Source of the DNA: Curtobacterium sp. MMLR14_010
Lineage (GTDB): Bacteria; Actinomycetota; Actinomycetes; Actinomycetales; Microbacteriaceae
Direction: 5' to 3'
Assembly (NCBI RefSeq): GCF_001865015.1
Contig: NZ_MJGV01000046.1
Location: 785,201 to 849,200 of the forward strand
DNA length: 64,000 bases
Part shown: piece by piece, positions 56,777 through 64,000 of the stretch
How positions within the stretch are numbered: position 1 is the stretch's first letter
Layout: each line of letters opens with the position of its first letter
Program-made: the position numbers and the translations under genes
Notes under the pieces: model-generated
What the model was told of the DNA's origin: nothing
The model's input: only the letters and a program-made list of their open reading frames with translations
Database searches by the model: none

Positions 56777-57265
56777 ATGAAATCAGCAGGGGTGTTACTC
56801 GGCCTGACACTGGTCATCGGAATCAGTGGATGTGCAGTGAACGAAGATCTGCCAATGAACCCCGATGACCGCATTCTCCTCGTCAAATCACAGGTACAAG
56901 AAGCCGAGATGAAGGCCGCCGAGCTCGTCCCCGTCGATGACCGCATTGACATCGAGCAAGCGGACAAAGGGACACTCCTGTCGTGCTCCGGCGGCAGACA
57001 ATGGTCTGGCAGCACCACCATTCAGCTGAAGAACCCGGCGAACGGCGAGCAGGTGGTGGATCGACTCGGCAAGGTGGCCGCTGACCAAGGCTTCACGGTC
57101 ACGCGCAGCACCACGCCGGATGGAGCTGCCCGCCTGCGCCTCATCGATGGGCACGGAACGACGGTGTACGCGTCGACGTGGGTGGATGGGAGGTCGATCG
57201 AGGTCAATTCGTTCTCCGAGTGTTTCCCGCTCCCGAAGGGCTTCCGCCCTGATCGCTCCTACTGA
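56777..57265 (+). CDS. Lipoprotein, putative immunity protein 4 of module B
   Basis: 162 residues from ATG 56777. Signal MKSAGVLLGLTLVIGISGC, Cys 19. Body: DDRILLVKSQVQEAEMKAAE, LLSCSGGRQWSGSTTIQLKN, DQGFTVTRSTTPDGAARLRL, WVDGRSIEVNSFSECFPLPK. It is very close to the last gene of the array (57457), a recent duplication. Confidence 0.65.
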   Translation: MKSAGVLLGLTLVIGISGCAVNEDLPMNPDDRILLVKSQVQEAEMKAAELVPVDDRIDIEQADKGTLLSCSGGRQWSGSTTIQLKNPANGEQVVDRLGKVAADQGFTVTRSTTPDGAARLRLIDGHGTTVYASTWVDGRSIEVNSFSECFPLPKGFRPDRSY

Positions 57266-57308
57266 AGACGTGTCTCGCAAACGGCCTGTCGACAGGAGGG
57301 TTGCCAGC

Positions 57309-57449
57309 GTGAAGTCTGCAAGACGGACCTGGGTCACGCTCATCGCGCTCACACTCCTCATCGCTCTGGCAGGAGGCTCCCCTTCGAACCTCACTCATGA
57401 ACCGAGCGACGAATGGCCGCATGAAGGACGCACGGAAGCAGAGAGATGA
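57309..57449 (+). CDS. Small exported peptide or degraded lipoprotein
   Basis: GTG 57309 with AGGAGG 10-15 bases upstream, a better ribosome site than several neighbours. It encodes 46 residues: a signal-like VKSARRTWVTLIALTLLIAL, then AGGSPSNLTHEPSDEW and a charged end. The lipobox Cys is missing (AGGS), and the rest of the lipoprotein is absent. It is probably the remnant of an array member squeezed between two near-identical genes, but the intact start region makes expression possible. Confidence 0.4.
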   Translation: MKSARRTWVTLIALTLLIALAGGSPSNLTHEPSDEWPHEGRTEAER

Positions 57450-57456
57450 GCAGCCA

Positions 57457-57945
57457 GTGAAACGGAGTGGCCTTCTGGTGGGCATGGCCCTGGTCATCGG
57501 ACTGACGGGATGCGCAACGGACACTCATCTCCCGTCTGATCCAGAGGAGCGCATCCTGCTCTTCAAAACTCAGGCACAAGCGGCCGAGAGCGCGGTCGCG
57601 CGCCTGATCCCGACAGCCGCACGGGATGAGGTCAGGCAGATCCCCGAAGGGACGGTGCTCGCTTGCTCTGGTGGCCGACAGTGGTCAGGGAACACGCGGA
57701 TCACGCTGACGCATCCGAGCGCGGGACCTGCAGTCCTGCGCGACCTGTCCAGCGAGGCTGCCGAGCATGGTTTCAGGGTCACCCGCAACACCACGGCAGA
57801 CGGCGCACCCCGGATCCGACTCGTCGACGACAACGGCACCACGCTCCTGGCAACGGTGTGGGTGGACGGGAAGTCCATCGACGTCGACTCGTTCTCGAAG
57901 TGCTTCCCCGTACCTGCCGACTTCATCCCCCACGGCTCGTACTAG
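57457..57945 (+). CDS. Lipoprotein, putative immunity protein 5 of module B
   Basis: 162 residues from GTG 57457, which aligns exactly with the start of the paralogue at 56777; ATGs at 57397 and 57421 would add a charged extension. Signal VKRSGLLVGMALVIGLTGC, Cys 19. Body: EERILLFKTQAQAAESAVAR, LACSGGRQWSGNTRITLTHP, EHGFRVTRNTTADGAPRIRL and FSKCFPVPADFIPHGSY. Last gene of module B. Confidence 0.65.
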   Translation: MKRSGLLVGMALVIGLTGCATDTHLPSDPEERILLFKTQAQAAESAVARLIPTAARDEVRQIPEGTVLACSGGRQWSGNTRITLTHPSAGPAVLRDLSSEAAEHGFRVTRNTTADGAPRIRLVDDNGTTLLATVWVDGKSIDVDSFSKCFPVPADFIPHGSY

Positions 57946-58092
57946 CCGCGCGCAGGTTCGTTCTGACACTGCTGCGAGGTCCCGGGCGACTTCAGGACGA
58001 GTTGAGACCTCGAGCACCATCCTCCGATCGGAGGACCCCACCCCGCCCGCTTCACCGATCCGCCGACCGCCTCCCCCGACCAGGCTGGTCTC

Positions 58093-58929
58093 ATGCCCGA
58101 CTCCCCCGCCATCGAGGTCCACCACCTCGCGAAGCAGTACCCCACCGGCAGACGCGCCGTCGACGACGTCAGCTTCACGATCGAGCGCGGCGAGACCTTC
58201 GCCCTCCTCGGCCCCAACGGCGCCGGCAAGTCGACGACCGTCGAGATCCTCGAGGGCCACCGCTCCCGCACCGGCGGCGACGTCCGGGTCCTCGGCCACG
58301 ACCCGGCGAAGACGAGCCGCAGCCACAACGCCCGCATCGGCATCGTCCTGCAGTCGAGCGCGGAGTCGCCGAACGTCACGGTCGCCGAGCAGCTGAACCA
58401 CTTCGCCAAGCTGTACCCGAAGCGCCGCACCACGGACGAGCTCCTCACCGCGACCGGCCTCGAGTCGCACCGCAACGTCCGTTTGAGCAAGTTGTCCGGC
58501 GGACAGCGTCGCCGCGTCGACGTCGCGCTCGGGATCATCGGCCGCCCCGAGGTCCTCTTCCTCGACGAGCCCACGACCGGCTTCGACCCCGAGGCACGTC
58601 GGCAGTTCTGGGACCTCCTCCGACAGGTCCAGCACGAGGGCACGACCATCCTCCTGACGACGCACTACCTCGACGAGGCCGCCCACCTGGCCGACCGGGC
58701 AGCGGTGATCGTCGGCGGTCGATTGCTCGACATCGCGCCGATCGACGAACTCGGTGGCCCGGCGGGACGAGAACCACGAGTGCGGTGGCGCAGCGCGGAC
58801 GGCACCCACGAAGAACGAACGACGGACCCGACCGCCTTCATCCGCAGCAGCACCGAGCCGATGCTCGACCTCGAAGTCATCCGACCGTCCCTCGAGGACG
58901 TCTACCTGGAGATGGTGGGACACGCATGA
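58093..58929 (+). CDS. ABC transporter ATP-binding protein, DrrA-like
   Basis: 278 residues from ATG 58093. Walker A LLGPNGAGKSTTVEILEGHR, Q-loop VLQSSAESPNVTV, signature LSKLSGGQRRRVDVALGI, Walker B EVLFLDEPTTGFDPEARRQF and the H-loop TTHYLDEAAHLADR. The C-terminal extension (about 215-278) with SLEDVYLEMVGH is typical of DrrA/CcmA-type drug or lipid exporters. It overlaps the permease by ATGA and forms one operon with the two-component system behind it. Confidence 0.85.
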   Translation: MPDSPAIEVHHLAKQYPTGRRAVDDVSFTIERGETFALLGPNGAGKSTTVEILEGHRSRTGGDVRVLGHDPAKTSRSHNARIGIVLQSSAESPNVTVAEQLNHFAKLYPKRRTTDELLTATGLESHRNVRLSKLSGGQRRRVDVALGIIGRPEVLFLDEPTTGFDPEARRQFWDLLRQVQHEGTTILLTTHYLDEAAHLADRAAVIVGGRLLDIAPIDELGGPAGREPRVRWRSADGTHEERTTDPTAFIRSSTEPMLDLEVIRPSLEDVYLEMVGHA

Positions 58930-59732
58930 ACCCGGCAACCGTGGGCATCGCCCGCATCAGCTACGAACTCCGCTCCTACTTCCGGGCGCCGGAGTCCGTC
59001 TTCTTCACCTTCCTGTTCCCGATCATCATGCTGGCGCTGTTCTCGGTCGCCTTCAGCAGCGCGCCCGACATCCAAGCCGGCCCGGGCACGAGCGTCGACT
59101 ACGCCACCTACTACCTCCCCGGTCTGGTCGCGACCGGCATCCTCCTGTCGGGCACCCAGGCCCTCGGCGTCGACATCGCCACCGAGCGCAGCGACGGCAC
59201 CCTGAAGCGCCTCGGCGGCACACCGCTCCCCGTCCTGAGCTACTTCGTCGGCAAGATCGGCATGGTCCTGGTGACCACGTTCGTCCAGACGGCGATCCTG
59301 CTGGCCGTGGCGAGCCTCCTGTTCGGCGTCGACCTGCCGACGGATGCAAGCCGCTGGGGCGTCTTCGCCGGCGTCCTCCTCCTCGGCATCGCCACCAGCT
59401 GTGTCCTGGGCATCGCGATCTCGGCCCTCCCGCGCGAGGGCCGTCGCGCCACCGCCACCATCGTCCCGGTGGTCCTGGTCCTGCAGTTCATCTCCGGCGT
59501 CTACCTCCCCTTCACCCAACTTCCCGCCTGGTTGCAGGATGTGGCGTCCGTCTTCCCCCTCCGGTGGATGGCGTCCGGCATGCGGTCGGTCTTCCTGCCG
59601 GACGCGTTCGCGTCCGGTGAGCCGGGAGGCTCGTGGCAGCTCGGTCTGGGCGCCCTGGTGTTGGTCGGATGGCTGGTCCTGGGCACGGTGGCCTGCGTGG
59701 TCACCTTCCGCTGGAACCGCAAGGACGTCTGA
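58926..59732 (+). CDS. ABC-2 type permease
   Basis: 268 residues from ATG 58926. Six hydrophobic helices: VFFTFLFPIIMLALFSVAFS, ATYYLPGLVATGILLSGTQA, GMVLVTTFVQTAILLAVASL, VFAGVLLLGIATSCVLGIAI, ATIVPVVLVLQFISGVYLPF and LGALVLVGWLVLGTVACVVT. It has the ABC2_membrane pattern including the final LPAWLQDVASVFPLRWMASG region. It exports a drug, lipid or peptide with the upstream ATPase. The following histidine kinase gene may sense the same compound. Confidence 0.8.
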   Translation: MNPATVGIARISYELRSYFRAPESVFFTFLFPIIMLALFSVAFSSAPDIQAGPGTSVDYATYYLPGLVATGILLSGTQALGVDIATERSDGTLKRLGGTPLPVLSYFVGKIGMVLVTTFVQTAILLAVASLLFGVDLPTDASRWGVFAGVLLLGIATSCVLGIAISALPREGRRATATIVPVVLVLQFISGVYLPFTQLPAWLQDVASVFPLRWMASGMRSVFLPDAFASGEPGGSWQLGLGALVLVGWLVLGTVACVVTFRWNRKDV

Positions 59733-59797
59733 TGCCCCGGCAGGTCCGGCCTGTGGACAACCGCCTCCAGCCCGGCGAAGGGTGGGATGCTGTCGGC

Positions 59798-61042
59798 ATG
59801 GACACGGTCACGGAGCGCGAGGACACCTGGGTACGGAACCGGTGGCTGCACGTCTTCTTCGCGGGCACGATGCTGCTCACCGCGGTCATCGCGGTGTTCG
59901 GGTGGTCCCCCTGGTCCACGCGGTGGCCGGCGTTCGCGATGCTCGCCGTGCTGGTCGTCGCCTACGCGGCGTACGGACACCGGGGCTACGACGGCCGACG
60001 ACCGGCAGCTGCGTTCCTCCCGCTGGTGGTCGTCGCTGCCGTCGTGCTGCCGGCCGTGACCCCCAGCACGGCCTTCGTGCAGTGCATCCTCTTCCCGCTC
60101 GTCTGGCGCCAGTCGCAGCGCATCCGCACCGGGGTCGTGCTGTCGGTCGCGGTCGGCGTCGCGAGCGGCATCGGCCTGCAGGTGAGTGGTGGTCCGGACG
60201 CGATCGTCGCGACCCTCCTCATTGAGGGCATCAGCATCGTCGGCGCGTGCGCGATGGGCGTCTGGATCTCGAGCATCGCCGGCCTCTCGGAGTCCCGCCG
60301 CGCCCTGCTCGACGAGCTCCGAGCGACGCAGACATCCCTCGCTGAGGCGAACCGCGCCGCCGGCATCGCCAGCGAACGGGAACGCCTCGCCCGCGAGATC
60401 CACGACACCGTCGCGCAGAACCTCGCCGGCATCGTGATGTTGACCGAACGCGCCCGCCGTGACCTCGCCGACGACCATACCGATGCACTCGAGGAACGCC
60501 TGACGGTCCTCGAGGAATCAGCTCGAGCCGCGCTCGAGGAGTCACGCGTCCTCGTCGCCGCGGGGGCCGCCGGCGCGACCCACGACAGCCTCGCCGGTGC
60601 CCTCCACCGCCTCGGCGAACGGCACACCCGCGAGACCGGCACACCCGTGACCGTCAACGCGGCGGACTGCCCGTTGGATCGCGACGCGCAGGTGGTCCTG
60701 TTGCGTGTCGCCCAGGAGGCCCTGGCCAACGTTCGCACACACGCCAACGCCGCCTCGGTGCGCGTCGCACTGCACCACGCACCCGAGCAGACCGTCCTGC
60801 GGATCCAGGACGACGGCGTCGGCTTCGCCACCGCCGTCCGGAGCGTCGGGCGCGGTCTCGCCGGTCTGCGCGAACGGCTCGCCCTCGCGGGTGGCACCTG
60901 CGTCGTGACCAGCGCACCGGGCGACGGCACCACCGTGACGGCCACGCTGCCCACGGTGAGCACCGCCGGACCGGTCGTCGCGAACCAGGCGATGCCGAGC
61001 CTCCCGACCGTCGCGCGCCCCGTGGCGGAGGTGACCCGATGA
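59798..61042 (+). CDS. NarL-family sensor histidine kinase
   Basis: 414 residues; ATG 59798 with AAGGGTGGGA upstream, preferred over an ATG at 59732 that overlaps the permease stop. The N-terminal region has about six membrane helices (residues 14-165). HisKA_3: EREDLAREIHDTVAQNLAGI (read ERERLAREIHDTVAQ), phospho-His in REIHDTVAQNL near residue 201. HATPase: VAQEALANVRTHANA, IQDDGVGFA and GRGLAGLRERLAL. It phosphorylates the LuxR-type regulator encoded next, with which it overlaps by ATGA. No large extracellular loop is visible, so it likely senses within the membrane. Confidence 0.85.
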   Translation: MDTVTEREDTWVRNRWLHVFFAGTMLLTAVIAVFGWSPWSTRWPAFAMLAVLVVAYAAYGHRGYDGRRPAAAFLPLVVVAAVVLPAVTPSTAFVQCILFPLVWRQSQRIRTGVVLSVAVGVASGIGLQVSGGPDAIVATLLIEGISIVGACAMGVWISSIAGLSESRRALLDELRATQTSLAEANRAAGIASERERLAREIHDTVAQNLAGIVMLTERARRDLADDHTDALEERLTVLEESARAALEESRVLVAAGAAGATHDSLAGALHRLGERHTRETGTPVTVNAADCPLDRDAQVVLLRVAQEALANVRTHANAASVRVALHHAPEQTVLRIQDDGVGFATAVRSVGRGLAGLRERLALAGGTCVVTSAPGDGTTVTATLPTVSTAGPVVANQAMPSLPTVARPVAEVTR

Positions 61043-61662
61043 TCCGTGTCGTCGTGGCGGACGACCACCCCATCGTGCGGGCCGGCATCGTCGCGCTGCT
61101 GCAGTCCGCGCCGGACGTCGACGTCGTCGGTCAGGCGTCCGACGGCGAAGCCGCGGTGTCGATCGTCCGCGCTGAACGCCCCGACGTCGTGCTCATGGAC
61201 CTCCGCATGCCGCTCCTCGACGGCGACGCTGCGACCGCGCAGATCCTGGCCGCGCAGCCCGACGTCCGCGTGCTCATCCTCACGACCTACGAGTCCGACG
61301 ACCAGATCCTCGCCGCGATCGAGGCCGGCGCCACGGGCTACCTGCTCAAGGCCGCTCCCGAGTCGGAGATCCTCGCCGGCGTGCGGGCGACAGCCCGAGG
61401 CGAGACCGCACTCGCTCCCTCGGCGGCGGCGGCCCTCGTACGACGCGCGACGGGAGGGACGCCAGCCGGGCCGAACCTCACCCCGCGGGAGCTCGAGGTC
61501 ATGCGCCTCGTCGCGCAGGGCAACAGCAACCCAGCGATCGGCCGGGCCCTGTTCCTCAGCGAGACGACCGTGAAGACCCACCTCGGCCACGTGTTCGAGA
61601 AGCTCGGCGTCAACGACCGCACCCGTGCCGTCACCCGCGCGATAGAACTTCATCTCCTCTGA
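61039..61662 (+). CDS. LuxR/NarL-family response regulator
   Basis: 207 residues from ATG 61039. The receiver domain has VVVADDHPIVRAGI (acidic pocket), phospho-Asp in DVVLMDLRMPLLDG (D54) and ATGYLLKAAPESE (K). The HTH is LTPRELEVMRLVAQGNSNPA and LSETTVKTHLGHVFEKLGVN. It probably controls the ABC-2 exporter operon located just upstream. It is cytosolic and binds DNA as a dimer after phosphorylation. Confidence 0.9.
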   Translation: MIRVVVADDHPIVRAGIVALLQSAPDVDVVGQASDGEAAVSIVRAERPDVVLMDLRMPLLDGDAATAQILAAQPDVRVLILTTYESDDQILAAIEAGATGYLLKAAPESEILAGVRATARGETALAPSAAAALVRRATGGTPAGPNLTPRELEVMRLVAQGNSNPAIGRALFLSETTVKTHLGHVFEKLGVNDRTRAVTRAIELHLL

Positions 61663-61708
61663 TCGCGCAGCGTCATATATCACACTCTGCTTGTTGTACG
61701 GTTGACGC

Positions 61709-62215
61709 ATGAGCAATCAAGCCACCGCCGCATGGGTCGGAGTCATCATCACCCTCGTGATCTCGGTTTGGAGCATCACCGTCGCACGACGGGCCGAACG
61801 CACAGCGAGGACGGAGCGAAGCGTCCGCGAGGCCGCGAAGGTCAGCGCCTGGATCTCCACCACCTGGTCAGTCTCCGCGCCGGAGGACGACTCCCAGAAG
61901 AGCAACATCCTGGTCATCCGGAACTCGTCTGATGCGGTCATCCACGACGTGGAGGCCACCGCGCTGATGAACAAGCGAGAAGCGACGTTCTCTGCCGCGG
62001 TGTGCCCGCCAGGAGAGTCCTTCGCGACCTGGAAGCCAGGCGGGCGCTTCGCGTGGGAACTCCTCGCATCGTGCAGTGAACTAGCCACCGGGAACCGGGG
62101 ATCCCGGGCGTTCACAAAGAGCCCGAACTGGAAGCTCGTCTCCCTCCGGTCCACCGATGCCTTCGGGGCACGTTGGGAGTACCGATCGGGCGAGGGCGTC
62201 ACGCTCGTCCGATGA
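61709..62215 (+). CDS. Membrane-anchored hypothetical protein (168 residues)
   Basis: ATG 61709. One N-terminal membrane helix (AAWVGVIITLVISVWSITVA, about 7-26), a charged helix RRAERTARTERSVREAAKVS, then a beta-rich domain ILVIRNSSDAVIHDVEATAL, EATFSAAVCPPGESFATWKP and RSTDAFGARWEYRSGEGVTL. This plan recurs in many actinobacterial proteins of unknown function. The 46 bases upstream are AT-rich (TCATATATCA, CTTGTTGTACGG) and likely hold its promoter. Confidence 0.65.
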   Translation: MSNQATAAWVGVIITLVISVWSITVARRAERTARTERSVREAAKVSAWISTTWSVSAPEDDSQKSNILVIRNSSDAVIHDVEATALMNKREATFSAAVCPPGESFATWKPGGRFAWELLASCSELATGNRGSRAFTKSPNWKLVSLRSTDAFGARWEYRSGEGVTLVR

Positions 62216-62218
62216 CCG

Positions 62219-63151
62219 TCACCAGGTGAGGACGAAGCGGCCTCGGGTCCCGCCGGCCTCGAGTCGTTCGTGCGCCTCCGTGGCACGCGACGCTGGCAGG
62301 ACCTCGGCGATGCGCGGCGTGATCGTCCCGCCTTCGACGCCGTGCCGCAGTCGCTCGAGCTTGTCGAACGACCGGTACTCCTTCCCGACGAGCGCGCGCT
62401 CGAACCGCACGCTCTCGGCGCCGTTCCCTTCCCAGCCCCGCACGTCGATGAACACACCGCCCTGCCGAAGCGCCGGGACGACTCCGTCTCGCTGAACCGC
62501 GCAGTCAGCGAGGGCGTCGACGCCCTCGGGCACGATGCCCCGGACGGACTCCGCGAAGGAGTCACCGCGCGGGACGATGTGGTCCGGGCCGAGCGACCGC
62601 ACGAGCGTCTCGTCCTTCTCGGCAGCGTCAGCGATGACCGTGATGCCCTCGGCCTTCGCGAGCTGCACGAGGTAGTTGCCCAGCAGTCCGGCAGCGCCCG
62701 TGACGGCGAGGGTGTCGCCGCGCGCGAGTCCCGCCAGTTCGAGGATCTGGACGGCGGTGAGCCCGTTCATCGGGATCGTGGACGCCAACTCCACCGAGGT
62801 TCCTCGCGGGATCCGCGTGAACGACCCCACCGGGGCGACGAGCTCCTCGACGTAGGAGCCGCCGTGCCCGGTCAGCGGCAGCGCGATCGCCATGACCTCA
62901 TCCCCGACAGCCCACCCGTCGACGTCCGGACCGACCTCGTCGATGACCCCTGCCGCGTCCATGCCCGGCACGTACGGAGCCGACGCCTGCGAGCTGTCGC
63001 GCTCCCCCGCCCGGACGCCCGTGTCCGTGGGGTTCACCGCGAACGCGCCGACCCTGATGCGGACGGACCCTGCGCCGGCATGCGGCTCCGGGACTTCGTG
63101 GACGGCGAGGGCCTCGGGCCCTCCGAACTGCTGCACTCCGACGACCTTCAT
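62219..63151 (-). CDS. Zinc-independent quinone oxidoreductase (MDR family)
   Basis: 310 residues from ATG 63151. GroES-like start VVGVQQFGGPEALAVHEVPE, VNPTDTGVRAGERD, YVPGMDAAGVIDEVG, then Rossmann ARGDTLAVTGAAGLLGNYLV (the AxxGxxG site). Zinc-binding cysteines of alcohol dehydrogenases are absent. It reduces quinones or enones with NADPH in the cytosol. Length is normal. It is convergent with the membrane protein gene, 3 bases apart. Confidence 0.85.
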   Translation of the reverse strand: MKVVGVQQFGGPEALAVHEVPEPHAGAGSVRIRVGAFAVNPTDTGVRAGERDSSQASAPYVPGMDAAGVIDEVGPDVDGWAVGDEVMAIALPLTGHGGSYVEELVAPVGSFTRIPRGTSVELASTIPMNGLTAVQILELAGLARGDTLAVTGAAGLLGNYLVQLAKAEGITVIADAAEKDETLVRSLGPDHIVPRGDSFAESVRGIVPEGVDALADCAVQRDGVVPALRQGGVFIDVRGWEGNGAESVRFERALVGKEYRSFDKLERLRHGVEGGTITPRIAEVLPASRATEAHERLEAGGTRGRFVLTW

Positions 63152-63184
63152 GCATCCGGTCTACCGGCCCCGCGAAGGCGGCTC

Positions 63185-63967
63185 TCAGACTGCAGCGTGC
63201 TGATCACCCGAGCGAGACGACGGAGTCAGCGGCCGACCCATCTCCACCGAGTCGCCGGGAGCAAACCCGATCGGACGGCGTCGCCCAGTGAGAACGAATC
63301 CGTGACGCGCGTAGAAGGACCGTGCCCTCGCCCCCGCCGGGTTCTCGTCCACCCACAGCGCGATGGAGTCTCCCCGTCCCCGAGCCCATGCCAGCGTCTC
63401 TGCCAGCAGCACCTCGGAGACACCGTTGTCTCGGCCGCGGAACTCGGGCACGACCCACACGCCAGTCAGCACCAGATCGTCATGCTGCTGCGCGCCCATC
63501 ATCCCGATCCACCGCCCGCGGAGGTCATCGATCGCGACCAAGCTCGTGGCGTCGCTCGCATGCCCTCGTCGAGCACGCATCCGCCAGTCGTCATCGGACA
63601 TGGACACCGTCGTCTCGAGGGTCGCACCGTACGACACCGGGTTGTCCGTCGCGTTCTCGACCCGAGCGGCACGGACCGACGGCCAGTCGTCCTCAGCAGT
63701 GACCCTGACAGAGAACCGCGCCCCGGGCAGCCGAGATCGATCGAGCAGCGTGGACAGATCCTGCTGCAGCACAGCGGGCGCCACGGGGCCGTGCGGAGAA
63801 CTGACGGGCAACCCCAATTCGACGGCGGCCGTCGTTCTGATGAGGGCGTCGAGAGACCCACGTGAGACGGGCATCGCGACATCGCTCAACCGGTCACCGA
63901 CAGCTCCCCACACACCACCCGGGCCGTCGATTCGCACATCAGCGAACAGGTGCCCGATCGTCTCCAT
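63185..63967 (-). CDS. GNAT-family N-acetyltransferase
   Basis: 260 residues from ATG 63967. The GNAT domain covers about 85-245: FSVRVTAEDDWPSVRAARVE, VAIDDLRGRWIGMMGAQQHD, LTGVWVVPEFRGRDNGVSEV (motif A, R-x2-G-x-G/N as RGRDNG) and SFYARHGFVLTGRRRPI. The first 80 residues (DALIRTTAAVELGLPVSSPH and on) resemble no domain known to me, and a later start is possible. It transfers acetyl from acetyl-CoA to an unknown amine. The last 33 bases of the window hold only its upstream region. Confidence 0.75.
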   Translation of the reverse strand: METIGHLFADVRIDGPGGVWGAVGDRLSDVAMPVSRGSLDALIRTTAAVELGLPVSSPHGPVAPAVLQQDLSTLLDRSRLPGARFSVRVTAEDDWPSVRAARVENATDNPVSYGATLETTVSMSDDDWRMRARRGHASDATSLVAIDDLRGRWIGMMGAQQHDDLVLTGVWVVPEFRGRDNGVSEVLLAETLAWARGRGDSIALWVDENPAGARARSFYARHGFVLTGRRRPIGFAPGDSVEMGRPLTPSSRSGDQHAAV

Positions 63968-64000
63968 GATTTCATTGTGCCCGCCGAACGCAGAAAACCC

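Noticed and set aside
1..64000. tRNA, rRNA, integrase or transposase genes
   Set aside because: None seen on either strand; the apparent insertions carry no recognisable mobility enzyme.

Overview
The window is high-GC actinobacterial DNA with dense, mostly GTG/ATG-started genes, many 1-4 base start/stop overlaps and strong C/G bias at third codon positions. LAYTG-type wall-anchored proteins, a stand-alone LigC/LigD-polymerase pair, GPP34, APC permeases, WXG100-type proteins and a class III lanthipeptide synthetase together suggest a member of the Microbacteriaceae, Curtobacterium-like. That placement is an inference from gene content, not a database match. No rRNA, tRNA, CRISPR array or transposase was found.

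Layout. 1-5.5 kb: two tandem wall-anchored surface proteins, an azoreductase, a metallo-hydrolase and an ATP-dependent DNA ligase. 5.5-9.7 kb: two tiny overlapping ORFs, a LigD-type polymerase/primase, a DUF429 protein, an MshA-like glycosyltransferase and a uracil-DNA-glycosylase-like protein. 9.7-10.3 kb: a gene-free patch packed with short palindromes. 10.3-16.5 kb: two APC permeases, small membrane proteins, a lysozyme-like protein and a BLUF photoreceptor. 16.6-28.2 kb: a SWIM/SNF2 helicase, a VapC-type toxin pair, an isochorismatase-like protein that lacks the nucleophile Cys, an aldo/keto reductase, a secreted HNH nuclease, an SDR, a GmrSD-like protein fused to an alkyltransferase-like domain, and GPP34. 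28.2-36.5 kb: a RecB-like nuclease-helicase, then a compact class III lanthipeptide locus. Its parts are a 31-residue precursor on the minus strand, a divergent LanKC synthetase, and an overlapping ABC ATPase and permease.

37.2-42.5 kb and 50.8-57.9 kb hold two type VII-secretion-like modules. Each has one or two small helical ESX-like proteins, an alpha/beta-hydrolase effector of about 570 residues, and a long run of diverged lipoproteins that look like immunity proteins. Between them lie an ADP-ribosylglycohydrolase and an NrtR-like NUDIX regulator sharing two operator-like sites. A lower-GC defence-like block follows: MazG-like protein, GIY-YIG/DUF2075 helicase, EVE-like/HNH nuclease and MutT. 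Next come a truncated permease and a vsr endonuclease gene whose 3' end has been displaced by a 1.2 kb insert carrying two of the lipoproteins. 58.1-64 kb: an ABC-2 exporter with a NarL-type two-component system, a membrane protein, a quinone oxidoreductase and an acetyltransferase.

The most interesting material is the lanthipeptide precursor/LanKC locus, the two hydrolase/lipoprotein-array modules, the interrupted vsr gene, and the MazG-helicase-HNH operon.
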